Shown piece after piece: positions 24,397-33,941 of a stretch of 64,000 nucleotides of DNA. This DNA is from Enterobacter genomosp. O. Lineage in GTDB: Bacteria > Pseudomonadota > Gammaproteobacteria > Enterobacterales > Enterobacteriaceae. Under the pieces are notes generated by a model, which was not told where the DNA came from, searched no databases, and saw only the letters and a list, made by a program, of their open reading frames with translations. Made by a program: the position numbers and the translations under genes. Numbering within the stretch: position 1 is the stretch's first letter; each line of letters begins with the position of its first letter. The stretch covers positions 124,001 through 188,000 of the forward strand of contig NZ_LECZ01000021.1 of assembly GCF_001022965.1 (NCBI RefSeq). The letters are read 5' to 3'.

Positions 24397-25275
24397 TCAG
24401 TGAACCTGCGGATCCGCCGGGGAGGCGTTGTTGCGGATCTCAGCGATATCCATCGAATTGAATACGTAGTGCGTACCGCAGTAGTCACAGTGCATATCAA
24501 TTTCGCCATCTTCCGCCATGATGCTGTCGATCTCTTCGTCCGGCAGGGTTTTCAGCGCGCCAGCGCAGCGCTCGCGTGAGCAGGTGCACTTAAATTCCAC
24601 GGACTGCGGGTCGTAGACTGTCACTTCTTCTTCGTGGTACAGACGCCACAGGACGTCGGTTGCCGACAGGTTGAACAACTCTTCCGCTTTGATGGTTTCG
24701 GTCAGCGTTGCCAGGTGCTCAAAATCATTGGTCTGTGCATCCTGCGCAGGCAGCACCTGGAGCAGCATGCCGCCCGCAGCAGGCTGGCCGTCCACTTCAC
24801 CGGTGCGGATAAACAGACGCGTTGGCAGCTGTTCAGAACGCATGAAGTAATCTTCCAGGCAGGCCGCGAGGGTATCGCCTTCCAGACCCACCACGCCCTG
24901 ATAGCGTTCACCTTCTTCCGGGGAGATAGTGATCACCAGGTAGCCATTACCCACCAGCGTTTTGAGGTCTGCATTTTCAGGCACGTCGCCCTGAACGCGC
25001 GCCACGCCGCGCATCTGCTGCTGGTTATTGCCGTTGATTACCGCCAGCGTCATCGGCCCGTCACCCTGCAGCTGCACGGTGATATCACCGGCAAATTTCA
25101 GCGTCGCCGTCAGCAGGCTGGTGGCAACCAGCAGTTCGCCCAACAGGGTCTTCACCGGCAGCGGGTAGTTGTGGTTTTCCAGAATCTGTTTCCAGGTTTC
25201 GGATACGGTGACCAGCTCGCCGCGCACGGCGAATTGTTCAAACAGATAGCGGTGTAATTGGTCGTGTTGGGCCAT
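24397..25275 (-). CDS. hslO: Redox-regulated chaperone Hsp33
   Basis: 292 residues. A holdase activated by oxidation and unfolding. The C-terminal redox switch has the zinc-binding cysteines Cys230 and Cys232 (KCTC) and Cys263 and Cys266 (CDYC). The N-terminal chaperone core covers about 1-178, with a metastable linker to about 230. Downstream of hslR by 24 bases; part of the yrfG-hslR-hslO operon. Confidence 0.97.
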   Translation of the reverse strand: MAQHDQLHRYLFEQFAVRGELVTVSETWKQILENHNYPLPVKTLLGELLVATSLLTATLKFAGDITVQLQGDGPMTLAVINGNNQQQMRGVARVQGDVPENADLKTLVGNGYLVITISPEEGERYQGVVGLEGDTLAACLEDYFMRSEQLPTRLFIRTGEVDGQPAAGGMLLQVLPAQDAQTNDFEHLATLTETIKAEELFNLSATDVLWRLYHEEEVTVYDPQSVEFKCTCSRERCAGALKTLPDEEIDSIMAEDGEIDMHCDYCGTHYVFNSMDIAEIRNNASPADPQVH

Positions 25276-25299
25276 AATAGTCTCTCGTGCAGGTGAGGC

Positions 25300-25701
25300 T
25301 TACTCGGTCTCACCGTGTTTAAATTTCATCAGATCGCGGCGCTCTTTTTTATCCGGTCGCCGGTCCGGGTGGGGCATGGTCAGCGCGTTCATTTTGCGCG
25401 CCAGCGCGGTTTTCTCGCGCTTTTCAATGCTTTCCGCCGTCTCTTCATACAGCAGTACGGCTTCTGCTGCGGGGCGTCGTTGTTCGGTAATGGCTTTGAT
25501 CACTACCGTACGCTCATCGTTGCCCTGACGCAGCGTTAAGGTGGCATTCAGCTCAACCAGCTTGCTCGGTTTGCTGCGCTGCCCGTTGTAATGCACTTTA
25601 CCGCCGTCAACCATCTCGCGGGCAAGGGCGCGAGTTTTATAAAAACGCGCTGCCCACAGCCATTTATCCAGTCTTACCCCGTCAGAGGGTTTTTCTTTCA
25701 T
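25300..25701 (-). CDS. hslR: Heat-shock ribosome-associated protein Hsp15
   Basis: 133 residues. An S4-type RNA-binding domain at about 8-70 (VRLDKWLWAARFYKTRALA) precedes a basic helical tail (RRPDKKERRDLMKFKHGE). It binds stalled 50S subunits that carry peptidyl-tRNA and helps recycle them. Its ATG overlaps the yrfG stop by four bases, so the genes are co-translated. Confidence 0.97.
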   Translation of the reverse strand: MKEKPSDGVRLDKWLWAARFYKTRALAREMVDGGKVHYNGQRSKPSKLVELNATLTLRQGNDERTVVIKAITEQRRPAAEAVLLYEETAESIEKREKTALARKMNALTMPHPDRRPDKKERRDLMKFKHGETE

Positions 25702-26381
25702 GGCGTCTCCTTCACGGTTAGTGAGGGGATCATCTGGCGATAGTCGTTCAGTCCCGGATGGCGCAGATAGCTTTTTTCAGCCAGGCCCGAGTCAGGATTG
25801 GTAACGCCCAGACAGTAGCGAATGCCAAACTTAGCCGCGGAATCCAGAATGGGTTCACTGTCATCAATGAACAGCGTGCGTTCTGGCTGCAAACCCGTCT
25901 CTTCCTTCACCGCATGCCACAAACGCTGATCCTCTTTCGGATAACCAAATGTGTGGGTGGAAAGTAATAAATCAAGGTGCGATGCAAGCCCCGTATGCTC
26001 CAGCTTCACCGCCAGGTTATGTGGATGCGCGTTGGTCAGCAAAATGCGGCGCTTGCCGCTCGCTTTCAGCGCATCCAGGAACGGAACCGTATCCTCGCGC
26101 AAAACGGCGCGTGGGCCCTGGGCGGTGGTCATGGCGCAAATGTCCAGACCGAGGCGTTCGCTCCAGTAGTCAAGACAGTACCAGTTTAGCGTATGTTGCA
26201 CGGCGCTATATTGCGAACGAATGAATGCCTGTGCTTCTGCCGGGGAGATACCCTGTTGTTCGCCATAGGTTTCAGGAACCAGCTTTTGCCAGAAGTAGTT
26301 ATCAAAGGCGAGATCGAGCAGCGTGCCGTCCATATCCAGCAGAACGGTATCAACCTCCTGCCAGGCGATATCAAGATGCAT
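25698..26381 (-). CDS. yrfG: HAD-family GMP/IMP nucleotidase YrfG
   Basis: 227 residues, about five longer than E. coli YrfG at the C-terminus. Haloacid dehalogenase phosphatase: nucleophile motif LLDMDGTLLDL near residue 14-24, motif II LLTNAHPHN near 118, motif III Lys in FGYPKEDQ and motif IV FIDDSEPIL. E. coli YrfG dephosphorylates purine mononucleotides. Followed by hslR with a four-base overlap; igaA is 66 bases upstream on the same strand. Confidence 0.93.
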   Translation of the reverse strand: MHLDIAWQEVDTVLLDMDGTLLDLAFDNYFWQKLVPETYGEQQGISPAEAQAFIRSQYSAVQHTLNWYCLDYWSERLGLDICAMTTAQGPRAVLREDTVPFLDALKASGKRRILLTNAHPHNLAVKLEHTGLASHLDLLLSTHTFGYPKEDQRLWHAVKEETGLQPERTLFIDDSEPILDSAAKFGIRYCLGVTNPDSGLAEKSYLRHPGLNDYRQMIPSLTVKETP

Positions 26382-26447
26382 AAGGGGAACTCCAGCCAGA
26401 AGAAACGTGCGCGACAGGGTAGCACATCTTGTCGCGCAACGACGTTA

Positions 26448-28583
26448 TCAGATCAGGCTCTCAGAGGAGGGGATCAGCTTCGGATTGAGGCAGTTTTCGT
26501 AATACTGCTGGATTTCGGCAAGCCGGGTGCGGGAGCGCTGGTAGCGGCGCAGGGCCATGAAACCATTCCAGAAAATGGCGACAAGCATCGCGATCATCAG
26601 CAGTGAGGTGCCGATGTAACGCCACAAACCTGCGCTATCCGGCATCCGGTGCAGGCCGATATGGCGGGTGCCGTTGGCGTCGGTATAAATACTCGTGACA
26701 ATCCCTTCGGCGCTGAACGGCGTTTGCATCAGCATCTGCGCCAGACGCTGGAATTGATTCCACTGTTCCTGCGCCGGGTAGTCATAAAGCGCTACCTGCG
26801 GATAGGGCTGATCGACCAGGTCGCTGCCTTCATCGCTGACAATCACAAACCCGCCCGGTGCCGGGCTGTTCAGCGCCTGAGCCGCACGGGTGGTTTCGCG
26901 CATCATGAACGGCGATGTCGAGGTGGCGACCAGGTTATCCAGCGATTCAGCGCTAACCGGGCGCAGCAGCACGTTAACGCCATCCAGGCGTCCCGCTTCG
27001 GCGCGCTTTACCAACGAGTCCCAGTCTTTGCTGTTCCCCAGGTTGACCAGCGCATTCTTGAGGCGTATGCACTCATCCTGCGAGGAGCAGAGATCTTCAG
27101 TTTTCAGAACGATGTCACCAAAATCATCCAGCAGAACCATGCCTGATTTCTGAATGGCCGAGCGCAGCGCAGGGCTAACGCGCGAATCATCGTCCGGTTT
27201 CGGGTGCAGCTGGCGGTTCACCGTCTGGGTAAGAGCCGTGGCTTTGTTCACCACTTCGGATTCCGGCAGCGGCAGCGGCGGTGCGTCGTTCCAGATAATT
27301 TGCGAGCAATCGAACGGCATGAACGGTGAGTTCTGGCGCGTGTTCCACGCCCCTGGGGCGTGAATATTACACATGCCGGTTCCCTTCAGGCGCAGCGTGT
27401 CCCCCACGCGCACACCGGCTTCATCCAGCTTGTTGACGCTGGTCGCTTCGATGGTTTGCGCCCCTTTGATCCACGACAGCGTGAATTTGATGGGCATATC
27501 CAGCGGTACGAAAAGCAGCAGCATGACAAAGACCAGCGCGGCGCCTCCGGCAATGACCGTACTGCGGAGCCAGTGCTGAAGCGGGAAATTTTTCACTTCA
27601 TCATGCAGGGATAAGAATCGTCCCTGACGCACAACGTGGCGGTCAAGATAGATATCAATATCGGTTTTCTGGCCTAAGTCCTGCGCAATCCACGGCTGCC
27701 AGTGGCGCGGGTAGATAAGGTCGATAATACCGAGCGAGATATTGTTGAGATGCTCCTGATCGTTTTCGCCGAACAGGCCCCAGCGCTTTGGCGTCCCGCG
27801 CAGGCAGTGGATCTCACGCAGCGAGGTCTTGGCCGGCGGGGCAAAGAGTCCCCAAAGCCCGCCTGCCAGCAGCAGCACCGCACCACCGGCCAGCCAGGGG
27901 ACAAACACGTCCGGCGTCAGCAGGCAGATAAAAAAGAGCAGGAACGCGGCGACGATCAGAACGGCTTCACGAATGCCGTCCGGGCGGCTCAGGGCGTACT
28001 CTTCATACGTCTCCTGGCGAATGTTCAGCAGTTCGATCTGCTCTGTCTCTTCGCCACGAATGGAGGCCTGCGTCGAACTCGCGCGCTCAAGCGCAAAACG
28101 CGGGGCTTCCTGAAGGTACTCATTCAGCGTGTGTCCGTTAAGCGAGATCACGAGGGGCAGCGAATCGGTGTGAATCAGCTCAACGCTGTTTTCGTCATTA
28201 ATGTATTGCTCCCAGGACGGGGGCAGATGCACTTCAACGGAATCGAGGTAATAGCGCCATTTGTTGGGGTCGTCGGTGGTGATGCCGTAGCGCGTGATGG
28301 AGCGCGTCACGCAGAGCACGGTATCGCTTTGCGTATTAAGCTTTAGCGCGACAGGCGCAGCGGTGGCTCCCGTCGGCCCAGGGGTTAACTGAGAACGGTT
28401 CAGAATTTCGAGATAGTTTTCAACCGCATCACGCTCGTCTTGCGTGAGTTTGCGCGTGGTCGCTCCCGCAAATGCATTTAAAAAGGGCAGACGATAACGG
28501 CGCTGTACGCGACGCCTGTACATCCACCCTGCAACCAACGCGCCGGCCAGCATAGCAGCGAGAACAATCAAAATGGTGCTCAT
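26448..28583 (-). CDS. igaA: Rcs phosphorelay inhibitor IgaA
   Basis: 711 residues, the E. coli YrfF length. Polytopic inner-membrane protein with an N-terminal helix (about 1-22), two hydrophobic clusters near 210-250 and 340-362, a large periplasmic domain with conserved Cys (GMCNIHAPG, PFDCSQIIW, DLCSSQDECIRL), and a last helix near 650-675. It keeps the Rcs envelope-stress relay off and is essential when Rcs is intact. Transcribed away from nudE. Confidence 0.97.
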   Translation of the reverse strand: MSTILIVLAAMLAGALVAGWMYRRRVQRRYRLPFLNAFAGATTRKLTQDERDAVENYLEILNRSQLTPGPTGATAAPVALKLNTQSDTVLCVTRSITRYGITTDDPNKWRYYLDSVEVHLPPSWEQYINDENSVELIHTDSLPLVISLNGHTLNEYLQEAPRFALERASSTQASIRGEETEQIELLNIRQETYEEYALSRPDGIREAVLIVAAFLLFFICLLTPDVFVPWLAGGAVLLLAGGLWGLFAPPAKTSLREIHCLRGTPKRWGLFGENDQEHLNNISLGIIDLIYPRHWQPWIAQDLGQKTDIDIYLDRHVVRQGRFLSLHDEVKNFPLQHWLRSTVIAGGAALVFVMLLLFVPLDMPIKFTLSWIKGAQTIEATSVNKLDEAGVRVGDTLRLKGTGMCNIHAPGAWNTRQNSPFMPFDCSQIIWNDAPPLPLPESEVVNKATALTQTVNRQLHPKPDDDSRVSPALRSAIQKSGMVLLDDFGDIVLKTEDLCSSQDECIRLKNALVNLGNSKDWDSLVKRAEAGRLDGVNVLLRPVSAESLDNLVATSTSPFMMRETTRAAQALNSPAPGGFVIVSDEGSDLVDQPYPQVALYDYPAQEQWNQFQRLAQMLMQTPFSAEGIVTSIYTDANGTRHIGLHRMPDSAGLWRYIGTSLLMIAMLVAIFWNGFMALRRYQRSRTRLAEIQQYYENCLNPKLIPSSESLI

Positions 28584-28907
28584 GCTTTCCCCATCTTACT
28601 TATCTTCTTACAGGTGTAGTCAGTAGCACCTTTCCATTGAACGAGAATCTGTGGTTGGCTATCGGCAAGTATGGAGTCGAACTTGAGCATTCTGAAGCGC
28701 ATCCCAGTGACCCGTGATGATAGCAAAGCCTGTTATGGCGCGATATCAGCAAATTCCTGGAAACATTTCAACCTCTTGACATTTGTTTTGAATTGAGGAT
28801 TGATCCCTGCTACGTTGCATAAATGTAAATAAAGAACGATTGACATTGCCGAAACCGTGCGGCATATCGCACAATAACGCCAGTTCTCACTGCTAAGACC
28901 CATCACG
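28584..28907. other. Intergenic region igaA / nudE
   Basis: 324 bases between divergent genes. Two -35-like TTGACA hexamers on the plus strand, at 28776 and 28840, could serve nudE, but neither has a good -10 at the right distance. The only sizeable open frame (minus strand, 28733-29005) overlaps the nudE start and looks non-coding. No RNA gene was recognised. Confidence 0.5.
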
Positions 28908-29468
28908 ATGAGCAAACCACTACAAAAACCCACCATTCTGAATGTTGAAACTGTCGCCAAATCGCGCCTGTTTAATGTCGAAAGCGTGGACCTGGAGTTC
29001 AGCAACGGTGTGCGTCGCGTTTATGAACGTATGCGCCCCTCTTCGCGCGAAGCGGTGATGATTGTTCCGATTGTCGACGATCATCTGATTTTGATCCGCG
29101 AATACGCTGTGGGAACGGAATCTTACGAGCTTGGGTTCTCGAAAGGGCTTATCGACCCGGGCGAAACCGTCTTTGAAGCGGCAAACCGCGAGCTGAAAGA
29201 AGAGGTGGGCTTCGGGGCGAACGAGCTTTCGTTCCTGAAAAAACTGAGCATGGCACCGTCCTATTTTTCCAGCAAAATGAATATCGTGGTGGCTGAAGAT
29301 CTCTACCCTGAATCGCTGGAAGGGGACGAGCCGGAGCCGCTGCCGCAGGTTCGCTGGCCGTTAGCGCATCTGATGGATCTGCTTGAAGACCCAGACTTTA
29401 ATGAAGCGCGCAACGTGAGCGCGCTGTTCCTGGTCCGGGAGTGGCTGAAGGGTCAAGGGCGGCTGTAG
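28908..29468 (+). CDS. nudE: ADP compounds hydrolase NudE (Nudix)
   Basis: 186 residues. Hydrolyses ADP-ribose, NADH and ApnA to nucleoside monophosphates. The Nudix box is visible at about residues 84-106: GLIDPGETVFEAANREL with the REL-EE-VGF end, carrying the metal-binding glutamates. Monocistronic and convergent with mrcA. Confidence 0.96.
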   Translation: MSKPLQKPTILNVETVAKSRLFNVESVDLEFSNGVRRVYERMRPSSREAVMIVPIVDDHLILIREYAVGTESYELGFSKGLIDPGETVFEAANRELKEEVGFGANELSFLKKLSMAPSYFSSKMNIVVAEDLYPESLEGDEPEPLPQVRWPLAHLMDLLEDPDFNEARNVSALFLVREWLKGQGRL

Positions 29469-29480
29469 GCCATAAAAAAA

Positions 29481-29512
29481 GCCGGGTGGCGGCTTCGCCT
29501 TACCCGGCCTAC
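29481..29512. repeat. Single REP unit
   Basis: GCCGGGTGGCGGCTTCGCCT followed by TACCCGGCCTAC. The outer GCCGGGT pairs with ACCCGGC and an inner GGCG...CGCC extends the stem. Close to the right unit of the pair at 9735. It lies 12 bases after the nudE stop. Confidence 0.75.
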
Positions 29513-29520
29513 AATTCTTT

Positions 29521-29543
29521 GCCCGGCTTTACCGGGCATTTTT
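29521..29543 (+). terminator. Terminator-like hairpin between nudE and mrcA
   Basis: GCCCGG and CCGGGC around CTTTA, followed by ATTTTT on the plus strand. It suits termination of nudE; the mrcA stop lies four bases beyond. Confidence 0.65.
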
Positions 29544-29547
29544 ATGC

Positions 29548-32100
29548 TTAAAACAGCTCGTGCGTTTCGCCGTTATCAATAATCTCTGTACCCACCTCAT
29601 GCACCGCCTGTGTGGTCGGCTGCGTGCCCTCGATGAAATACTCTTCACGGCTATTGCCGCCGTTGGCGAGCTGGCCCGTGCTGCGGTCGATATTGACCGT
29701 CACCACGCCTGGCGGCGGCGTCAGCGGCTGCTCCGGTACGCCTTCAAGAACGGATTTCATGTAGGCATCCCAGGCCGGTTGCGCGCTTTTCGCGCCGCCT
29801 TCGTAGCCGGAAATCTGATCTTTAATCGCGCCAGACGCCGTTGTACGGCCTAAATCACGGCGATGATCGTCGAAACCGATCCACACTGACGTTACCACAC
29901 CCGGACCGTAACCGGAGAACCACGCGTCTTTCGAGCTGTTGGTTGTCCCCGTTTTACCGCCGATATCATGGCGCTGCAAATCACGCCCTGCGCGCCAGCC
30001 GGTGCCCTGCCAGCCCGGTTCACCGAAGATGTTGGTGTTCAGCGCGCTCTTAATCAGGAACGACAGCGGCGTGTTGATCACGTGCGGGGCATACTCCGGC
30101 ACGCCGGTCTGCGCGACCAGCGCCTGGTTCGCCTGTTCCAGCTGCGGCTGCGGTACAACGCCGTTCGGCTGCTCCTGCGATACGGCAGGGTCTTCCATGT
30201 CCTTATTCTCAAGCACGTCAGATTTCGGCGTGTTGCCATAAATGACCGGGATATCGCAGTCAGGACAGGCAATTTTCGGCTTCGCCTCGAACAGCACGCC
30301 GCCCTGATCGTTCTCAATCTTACTGATGAAGTACGGGTCAATCAGGAAGCCGCCGTTGGCCATTACCGAGTATCCACGCGCGACCTGAAGCGGCGTAAAG
30401 GAGGCGGAGCCTAACGCCAGCGATTCGGTACGAACGATGTTCTGCGCCGGGAAGCCGAAGCGCTGCAGATACTCTGCGGCATAGTCGACGCCCATCGCGC
30501 GCATGGCACGCACCATCACCACGTTTTTCGACTGTCCCAGGCCCTGACGGAGACGAATGGGGCCGGCATATTCCGCAGGGGAGTTCTTCGGCTGCCAGTC
30601 GGAACCCGCACCGGCATCCCAGCGAGAGATAGGCACGTCGTTAAGGATGCTGGCAAGGGTCAGGCCCTTATCCATCGCCGCCGTGTAGAGGAACGGTTTG
30701 ATATTGGAACCGACCTGACGCAGCGCCTGGGTCGCGCGGTTAAATTTGCTCTGGTTGAAATCGAAGCCACCGACCAGGGCCATTACTGCGCCGTTCTGTG
30801 GATTGATAGAGACCAGGGCCGAGTTGACGTCCGGCACCTGTGCCAGCCACCAGGCATCACCGACCTTGCGCACCCAGATTTGTTGCCCGGTTTGTACTGC
30901 ATCGGTCACTTTACGCGGGGTTGGGCCCTGCAGGGTATCCGAACGGTACGGACGCGCCCAGCGGATACCGTCCATACGCAGGGAGACGGACGTACCGTCC
31001 GCGAGCGTCGCCACGGCTTCCTGAGGATCGGCCTGAGTCACCACGGCAGGAAGAAGCGGACCATAGGTTGGCAGCGCTTTCAGCGTACTGGTGATTTTTT
31101 TGCTGTCCCACGCGCTTTCGCCCACTTTCCAGAGCACGTTTGACGGACCGCGATAGCCGTGACGCATATCGTAGTCCATCACGTTATTGCGCACCGCTTC
31201 CTGAGCCGCCTGCTGTACCTTGCGGGTGACGGTGGTGTAAACGCGGTAGCCATCTTCATAGGCCTTATCGCCATAGCGGTTCACCATCTCCTGGCGAACC
31301 ATTTCGGTTAGATAAGGGGCTGAGAAGGCAATCTCAGGGGCATGGTAGTTGGCGTCAATGACATCGCTGCGCGCCTGGTCGTACTCGCTCTGGCTGATAT
31401 AGCCTTCGCTCAGCATACGTGACAGGACGACGTTGCGACGCGCGGTGGCGCGATCGAGCGAGTAGAGCGGGTTAAACGTGGACGGTGCTTTTGGCAGACC
31501 GGCAATGGTTGCCATTTCACTTAAGGTGAGTTGCTCAACAGGCTTACCGAAGTACACCTGCGCCGCAGCCCCCACGCCATAGGCACGGTAGCCAAGGTAG
31601 ATTTTATTGAGGTACAGCTCAAGGATCTCGTCTTTGCTCAGCAGCTGCTCAATACGGATCGCAAGGAACACCTCTTTGATCTTACGGGTCAGCGTCTTTT
31701 CAGGGCTGAGGAAGAAGTTACGCGCCAGCTGCTGCGTAATGGTACTCGCCCCCTGAGAGGCATGACCAGAAAACAGCGCAATGCTCGCGGCACGGAAAAT
31801 CCCCACCGGATCGACACCGTGATGCTCGTAAAAACGGCTATCCTCCGTGGCGATAAAGGCCTTCACCATGACAGGTGGAATTTGGTTTAAGGTCAGCGGG
31901 ATACGACGCTTCTCGCCGTACTGCGCCATTAACTCGCCATCGGCGCTATAGACCTGCATCGGGATCTGGAGACGCACATCGCGAAGCGTGGCGACATCAG
32001 GCAGCTGTGGCTCAATATATTTGTATAAACCGTAAATCGAGCCTGCTCCCAGCAGAATGCAACAGACTGCAAGGATGAATAAATACTTTACGAACTTCAC
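29548..32100 (-). CDS. mrcA: Penicillin-binding protein 1A (PBP1a)
   Basis: 850 residues from the GTG at 32100, the same length as E. coli PBP1a. An N-terminal membrane anchor (about 8-30) is followed by the GT51 glycosyltransferase domain (EDSRFYEHHGVD with the catalytic Glu near 86, then GASTITQQLARN), an OB-like linker, and the transpeptidase with SxxK (GSNIKPFLY), SxN (GQSKNVVM) and KTGTTNSSKDAW. Polymerises and cross-links peptidoglycan during cell elongation. An upstream GTG (32124) would add eight residues but does not fit the family start MKFVKYLF. Confidence 0.97.
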   Translation of the reverse strand: MKFVKYLFILAVCCILLGAGSIYGLYKYIEPQLPDVATLRDVRLQIPMQVYSADGELMAQYGEKRRIPLTLNQIPPVMVKAFIATEDSRFYEHHGVDPVGIFRAASIALFSGHASQGASTITQQLARNFFLSPEKTLTRKIKEVFLAIRIEQLLSKDEILELYLNKIYLGYRAYGVGAAAQVYFGKPVEQLTLSEMATIAGLPKAPSTFNPLYSLDRATARRNVVLSRMLSEGYISQSEYDQARSDVIDANYHAPEIAFSAPYLTEMVRQEMVNRYGDKAYEDGYRVYTTVTRKVQQAAQEAVRNNVMDYDMRHGYRGPSNVLWKVGESAWDSKKITSTLKALPTYGPLLPAVVTQADPQEAVATLADGTSVSLRMDGIRWARPYRSDTLQGPTPRKVTDAVQTGQQIWVRKVGDAWWLAQVPDVNSALVSINPQNGAVMALVGGFDFNQSKFNRATQALRQVGSNIKPFLYTAAMDKGLTLASILNDVPISRWDAGAGSDWQPKNSPAEYAGPIRLRQGLGQSKNVVMVRAMRAMGVDYAAEYLQRFGFPAQNIVRTESLALGSASFTPLQVARGYSVMANGGFLIDPYFISKIENDQGGVLFEAKPKIACPDCDIPVIYGNTPKSDVLENKDMEDPAVSQEQPNGVVPQPQLEQANQALVAQTGVPEYAPHVINTPLSFLIKSALNTNIFGEPGWQGTGWRAGRDLQRHDIGGKTGTTNSSKDAWFSGYGPGVVTSVWIGFDDHRRDLGRTTASGAIKDQISGYEGGAKSAQPAWDAYMKSVLEGVPEQPLTPPPGVVTVNIDRSTGQLANGGNSREEYFIEGTQPTTQAVHEVGTEIIDNGETHELF

Positions 32101-32220
32101 CGGAGATTTCCCATTTGGTTTCACTTGGGCAGTTTCTAAACAATCGCGCGGTAGTATAAAGGCAAGCCTGATGCATTGATATAGCCGTCAAGGTGACGGG
32201 CGATAAGGAGATCGTGAAGC

Positions 32221-32997
32221 ATGGCTTTCAAAACATGGCAAACGGGCGTTCATATTCAACAGGATAGGGTGCTGATCGTCGCGTTGGTCCGGGAGAAGTC
32301 GGGCTGGTGTTTGCGCCGCTGGTGGGCAATCCCTCTGGCCGAAGGCATCATTCGTGACGGCAAGATTTGTCAGCCAGAACAGCTGGTTGATGCGTTGCGC
32401 GACTGGCGGAAAACGTTGCCGCACTCTCACAGGGTGTTTCTCTCTTTCCCGGCCGCGCGCACCCTGCAAAGGTCGCTTCCCCGCCCGGCCATTGCGCTGC
32501 GCGACAGCGAGCAGCTCTCATGGCTTGGCGCGGCACTCTCGCGCGAGTTAGAGGTCTCTGCAGAGACGCTCCGTTTCGATTACGCGCAGGACACCTTCAG
32601 CAATACCTTTCACGTCACTGCGGCACAAAATAACGAGGTCGAAACGCTTCTGACGCTGGCGAAAACGCTGCGTTTGCGGCTGGTGACCATTACCCCGGAC
32701 GCCAGCGCGCTGAAGAATCTTCTTCCTGCCGTGGCGCCGGCGCAGTGCGTCGCCTGGCGGGACGAGCGGCAGTGGCTCTGGGCAATGCGCCACCAGTGGG
32801 GCCGCCGCGTTGCCGCAGAAGCCGAAAACGTGGCTGAGCTGTCGGCGCTGCTGGCCCTTGGTCCGGATGACATCGCGCTGTTTGATAGCCGACGTGACCC
32901 GTGGGAAACCCTGAAAGGCTGCCATGCCCCGTTACCGGAATGCGGTGCTGATTATACCGTTGCGCTGGCGCTGGCCATGAGTCAGGTGCCCGAATGA
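32221..32997 (+). CDS. hofM: PilM-like protein HofM
   Basis: 258 residues, E. coli 259. Related to the actin-like cytoplasmic PilM of type IV pili. AAGGAG lies before the ATG. First gene of hofMNOPQ, whose E. coli copies are needed to use external DNA as a nutrient. Divergent from mrcA over 120 bases. Overlaps hofN by four bases. Confidence 0.92.
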   Translation: MAFKTWQTGVHIQQDRVLIVALVREKSGWCLRRWWAIPLAEGIIRDGKICQPEQLVDALRDWRKTLPHSHRVFLSFPAARTLQRSLPRPAIALRDSEQLSWLGAALSRELEVSAETLRFDYAQDTFSNTFHVTAAQNNEVETLLTLAKTLRLRLVTITPDASALKNLLPAVAPAQCVAWRDERQWLWAMRHQWGRRVAAEAENVAELSALLALGPDDIALFDSRRDPWETLKGCHAPLPECGADYTVALALAMSQVPE

Positions 32998-33482
32998 GCA
33001 TCACGAACTTTCTGCCGTGGCGACAGCAGCGGCGCGCGCGATGCCTGCGTTTCTGGGGCGCGATGTTTTTCGGCACAGCGCTGGTGATGCTCATGGTCAT
33101 TTTTTGTCTGCGGATGACCCATCTCATGCGGCTGCATGCCCTGCAAACGGATCTGGCGGGAACACAATCCGTGCAGCACGTGCTGGCCTCTCGCCAGAGG
33201 CTTGCTGCACAAACGCAGATGCCTGCGCGTCAGCAACGCCAGTGGCAACCAGTGATGGAGTCACTTTCCCGCGCCATACCTGCACAGGTCTGGCTGACGG
33301 AACTGCGCTATCAGCCACCTACGCTGATGTTGACCGGATATGCCACAACTCTGCCAGCCCTGTCTGCCCTGCGTGATGCGCTTGGACACATTGCCGGTTT
33401 TACCCCCGGGACGGAGGGTGAGCTTCGGCAAGATAATCAGGGGCGCTGGATGTTTACTTTTCATCTTAAAAGCGAGGGATAA
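32994..33482 (+). CDS. hofN: PilN-like protein HofN
   Basis: 162 residues, shorter than the 179 of E. coli. The conserved start contains the NFLPWRQQRR motif by which PilN proteins bind PilM, then one membrane helix (about 20-42), then a periplasmic part. Its ATG overlaps the hofM stop (ATGA), and hofO begins three bases after its stop. The periplasmic half is clearly more diverged than the neighbours. Confidence 0.9.
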   Translation: MSITNFLPWRQQRRARCLRFWGAMFFGTALVMLMVIFCLRMTHLMRLHALQTDLAGTQSVQHVLASRQRLAAQTQMPARQQRQWQPVMESLSRAIPAQVWLTELRYQPPTLMLTGYATTLPALSALRDALGHIAGFTPGTEGELRQDNQGRWMFTFHLKSEG

Positions 33483-33485
33483 CGC

Positions 33486-33941
33486 GTGAATACCCTGTTG
33501 GAACGCTGGTGCGAGAGTCGTTCCTGGATTCGGGTGCTCTGCTGGTGTCTGGGGAGTCTCCTGGCAGGACTGGCTGCGTGGAGCACCTTGCTCAGACCGG
33601 TAGACAGACAGTGTGCTGAACGACAACGCCAGCTGATCCAGGACGTAAGGGCTAACGCGGCGTTATGGCCTGCGGTCAGAACGATACCGCCTCACCCGGA
33701 AACGACGGAAGTACGGGAGTTGACGCCGTTTTCACCGCTCGATTTTCAGGACGATGGCACGAAGCTGGTTCACTGGAAGCCGCTGCAGACCGGAGGAGAA
33801 CTGGCGCTGGAGGTTGAGTGGCCGGCGATCCCGGGGCTTTTTTCCCGGCTGGCGCAGCGGGATGTGCAGGTCGCGGCTTTCGCTGTTTCGTCAGAAGGTA
33901 AGGTGTTACGCCTGCGGCTGGAGCTGAATCATGCGAAATAG
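33486..33941 (+). CDS. hofO: PilO-like protein HofO
   Basis: 151 residues with a GTG start. An N-terminal membrane helix (about 15-35) and a small periplasmic domain, as expected for PilO, the partner of PilN. The last 11 bases overlap hofP. The start was chosen because GTG at 33486 follows hofN directly and keeps the anchor helix whole. Confidence 0.88.
   Translation: MNTLLERWCESRSWIRVLCWCLGSLLAGLAAWSTLLRPVDRQCAERQRQLIQDVRANAALWPAVRTIPPHPETTEVRELTPFSPLDFQDDGTKLVHWKPLQTGGELALEVEWPAIPGLFSRLAQRDVQVAAFAVSSEGKVLRLRLELNHAK

Noticed and set aside
28733..29005. 90-codon minus-strand frame between igaA and nudE
   Set aside because: It overlaps the nudE start, has no ribosome site and resembles no family.
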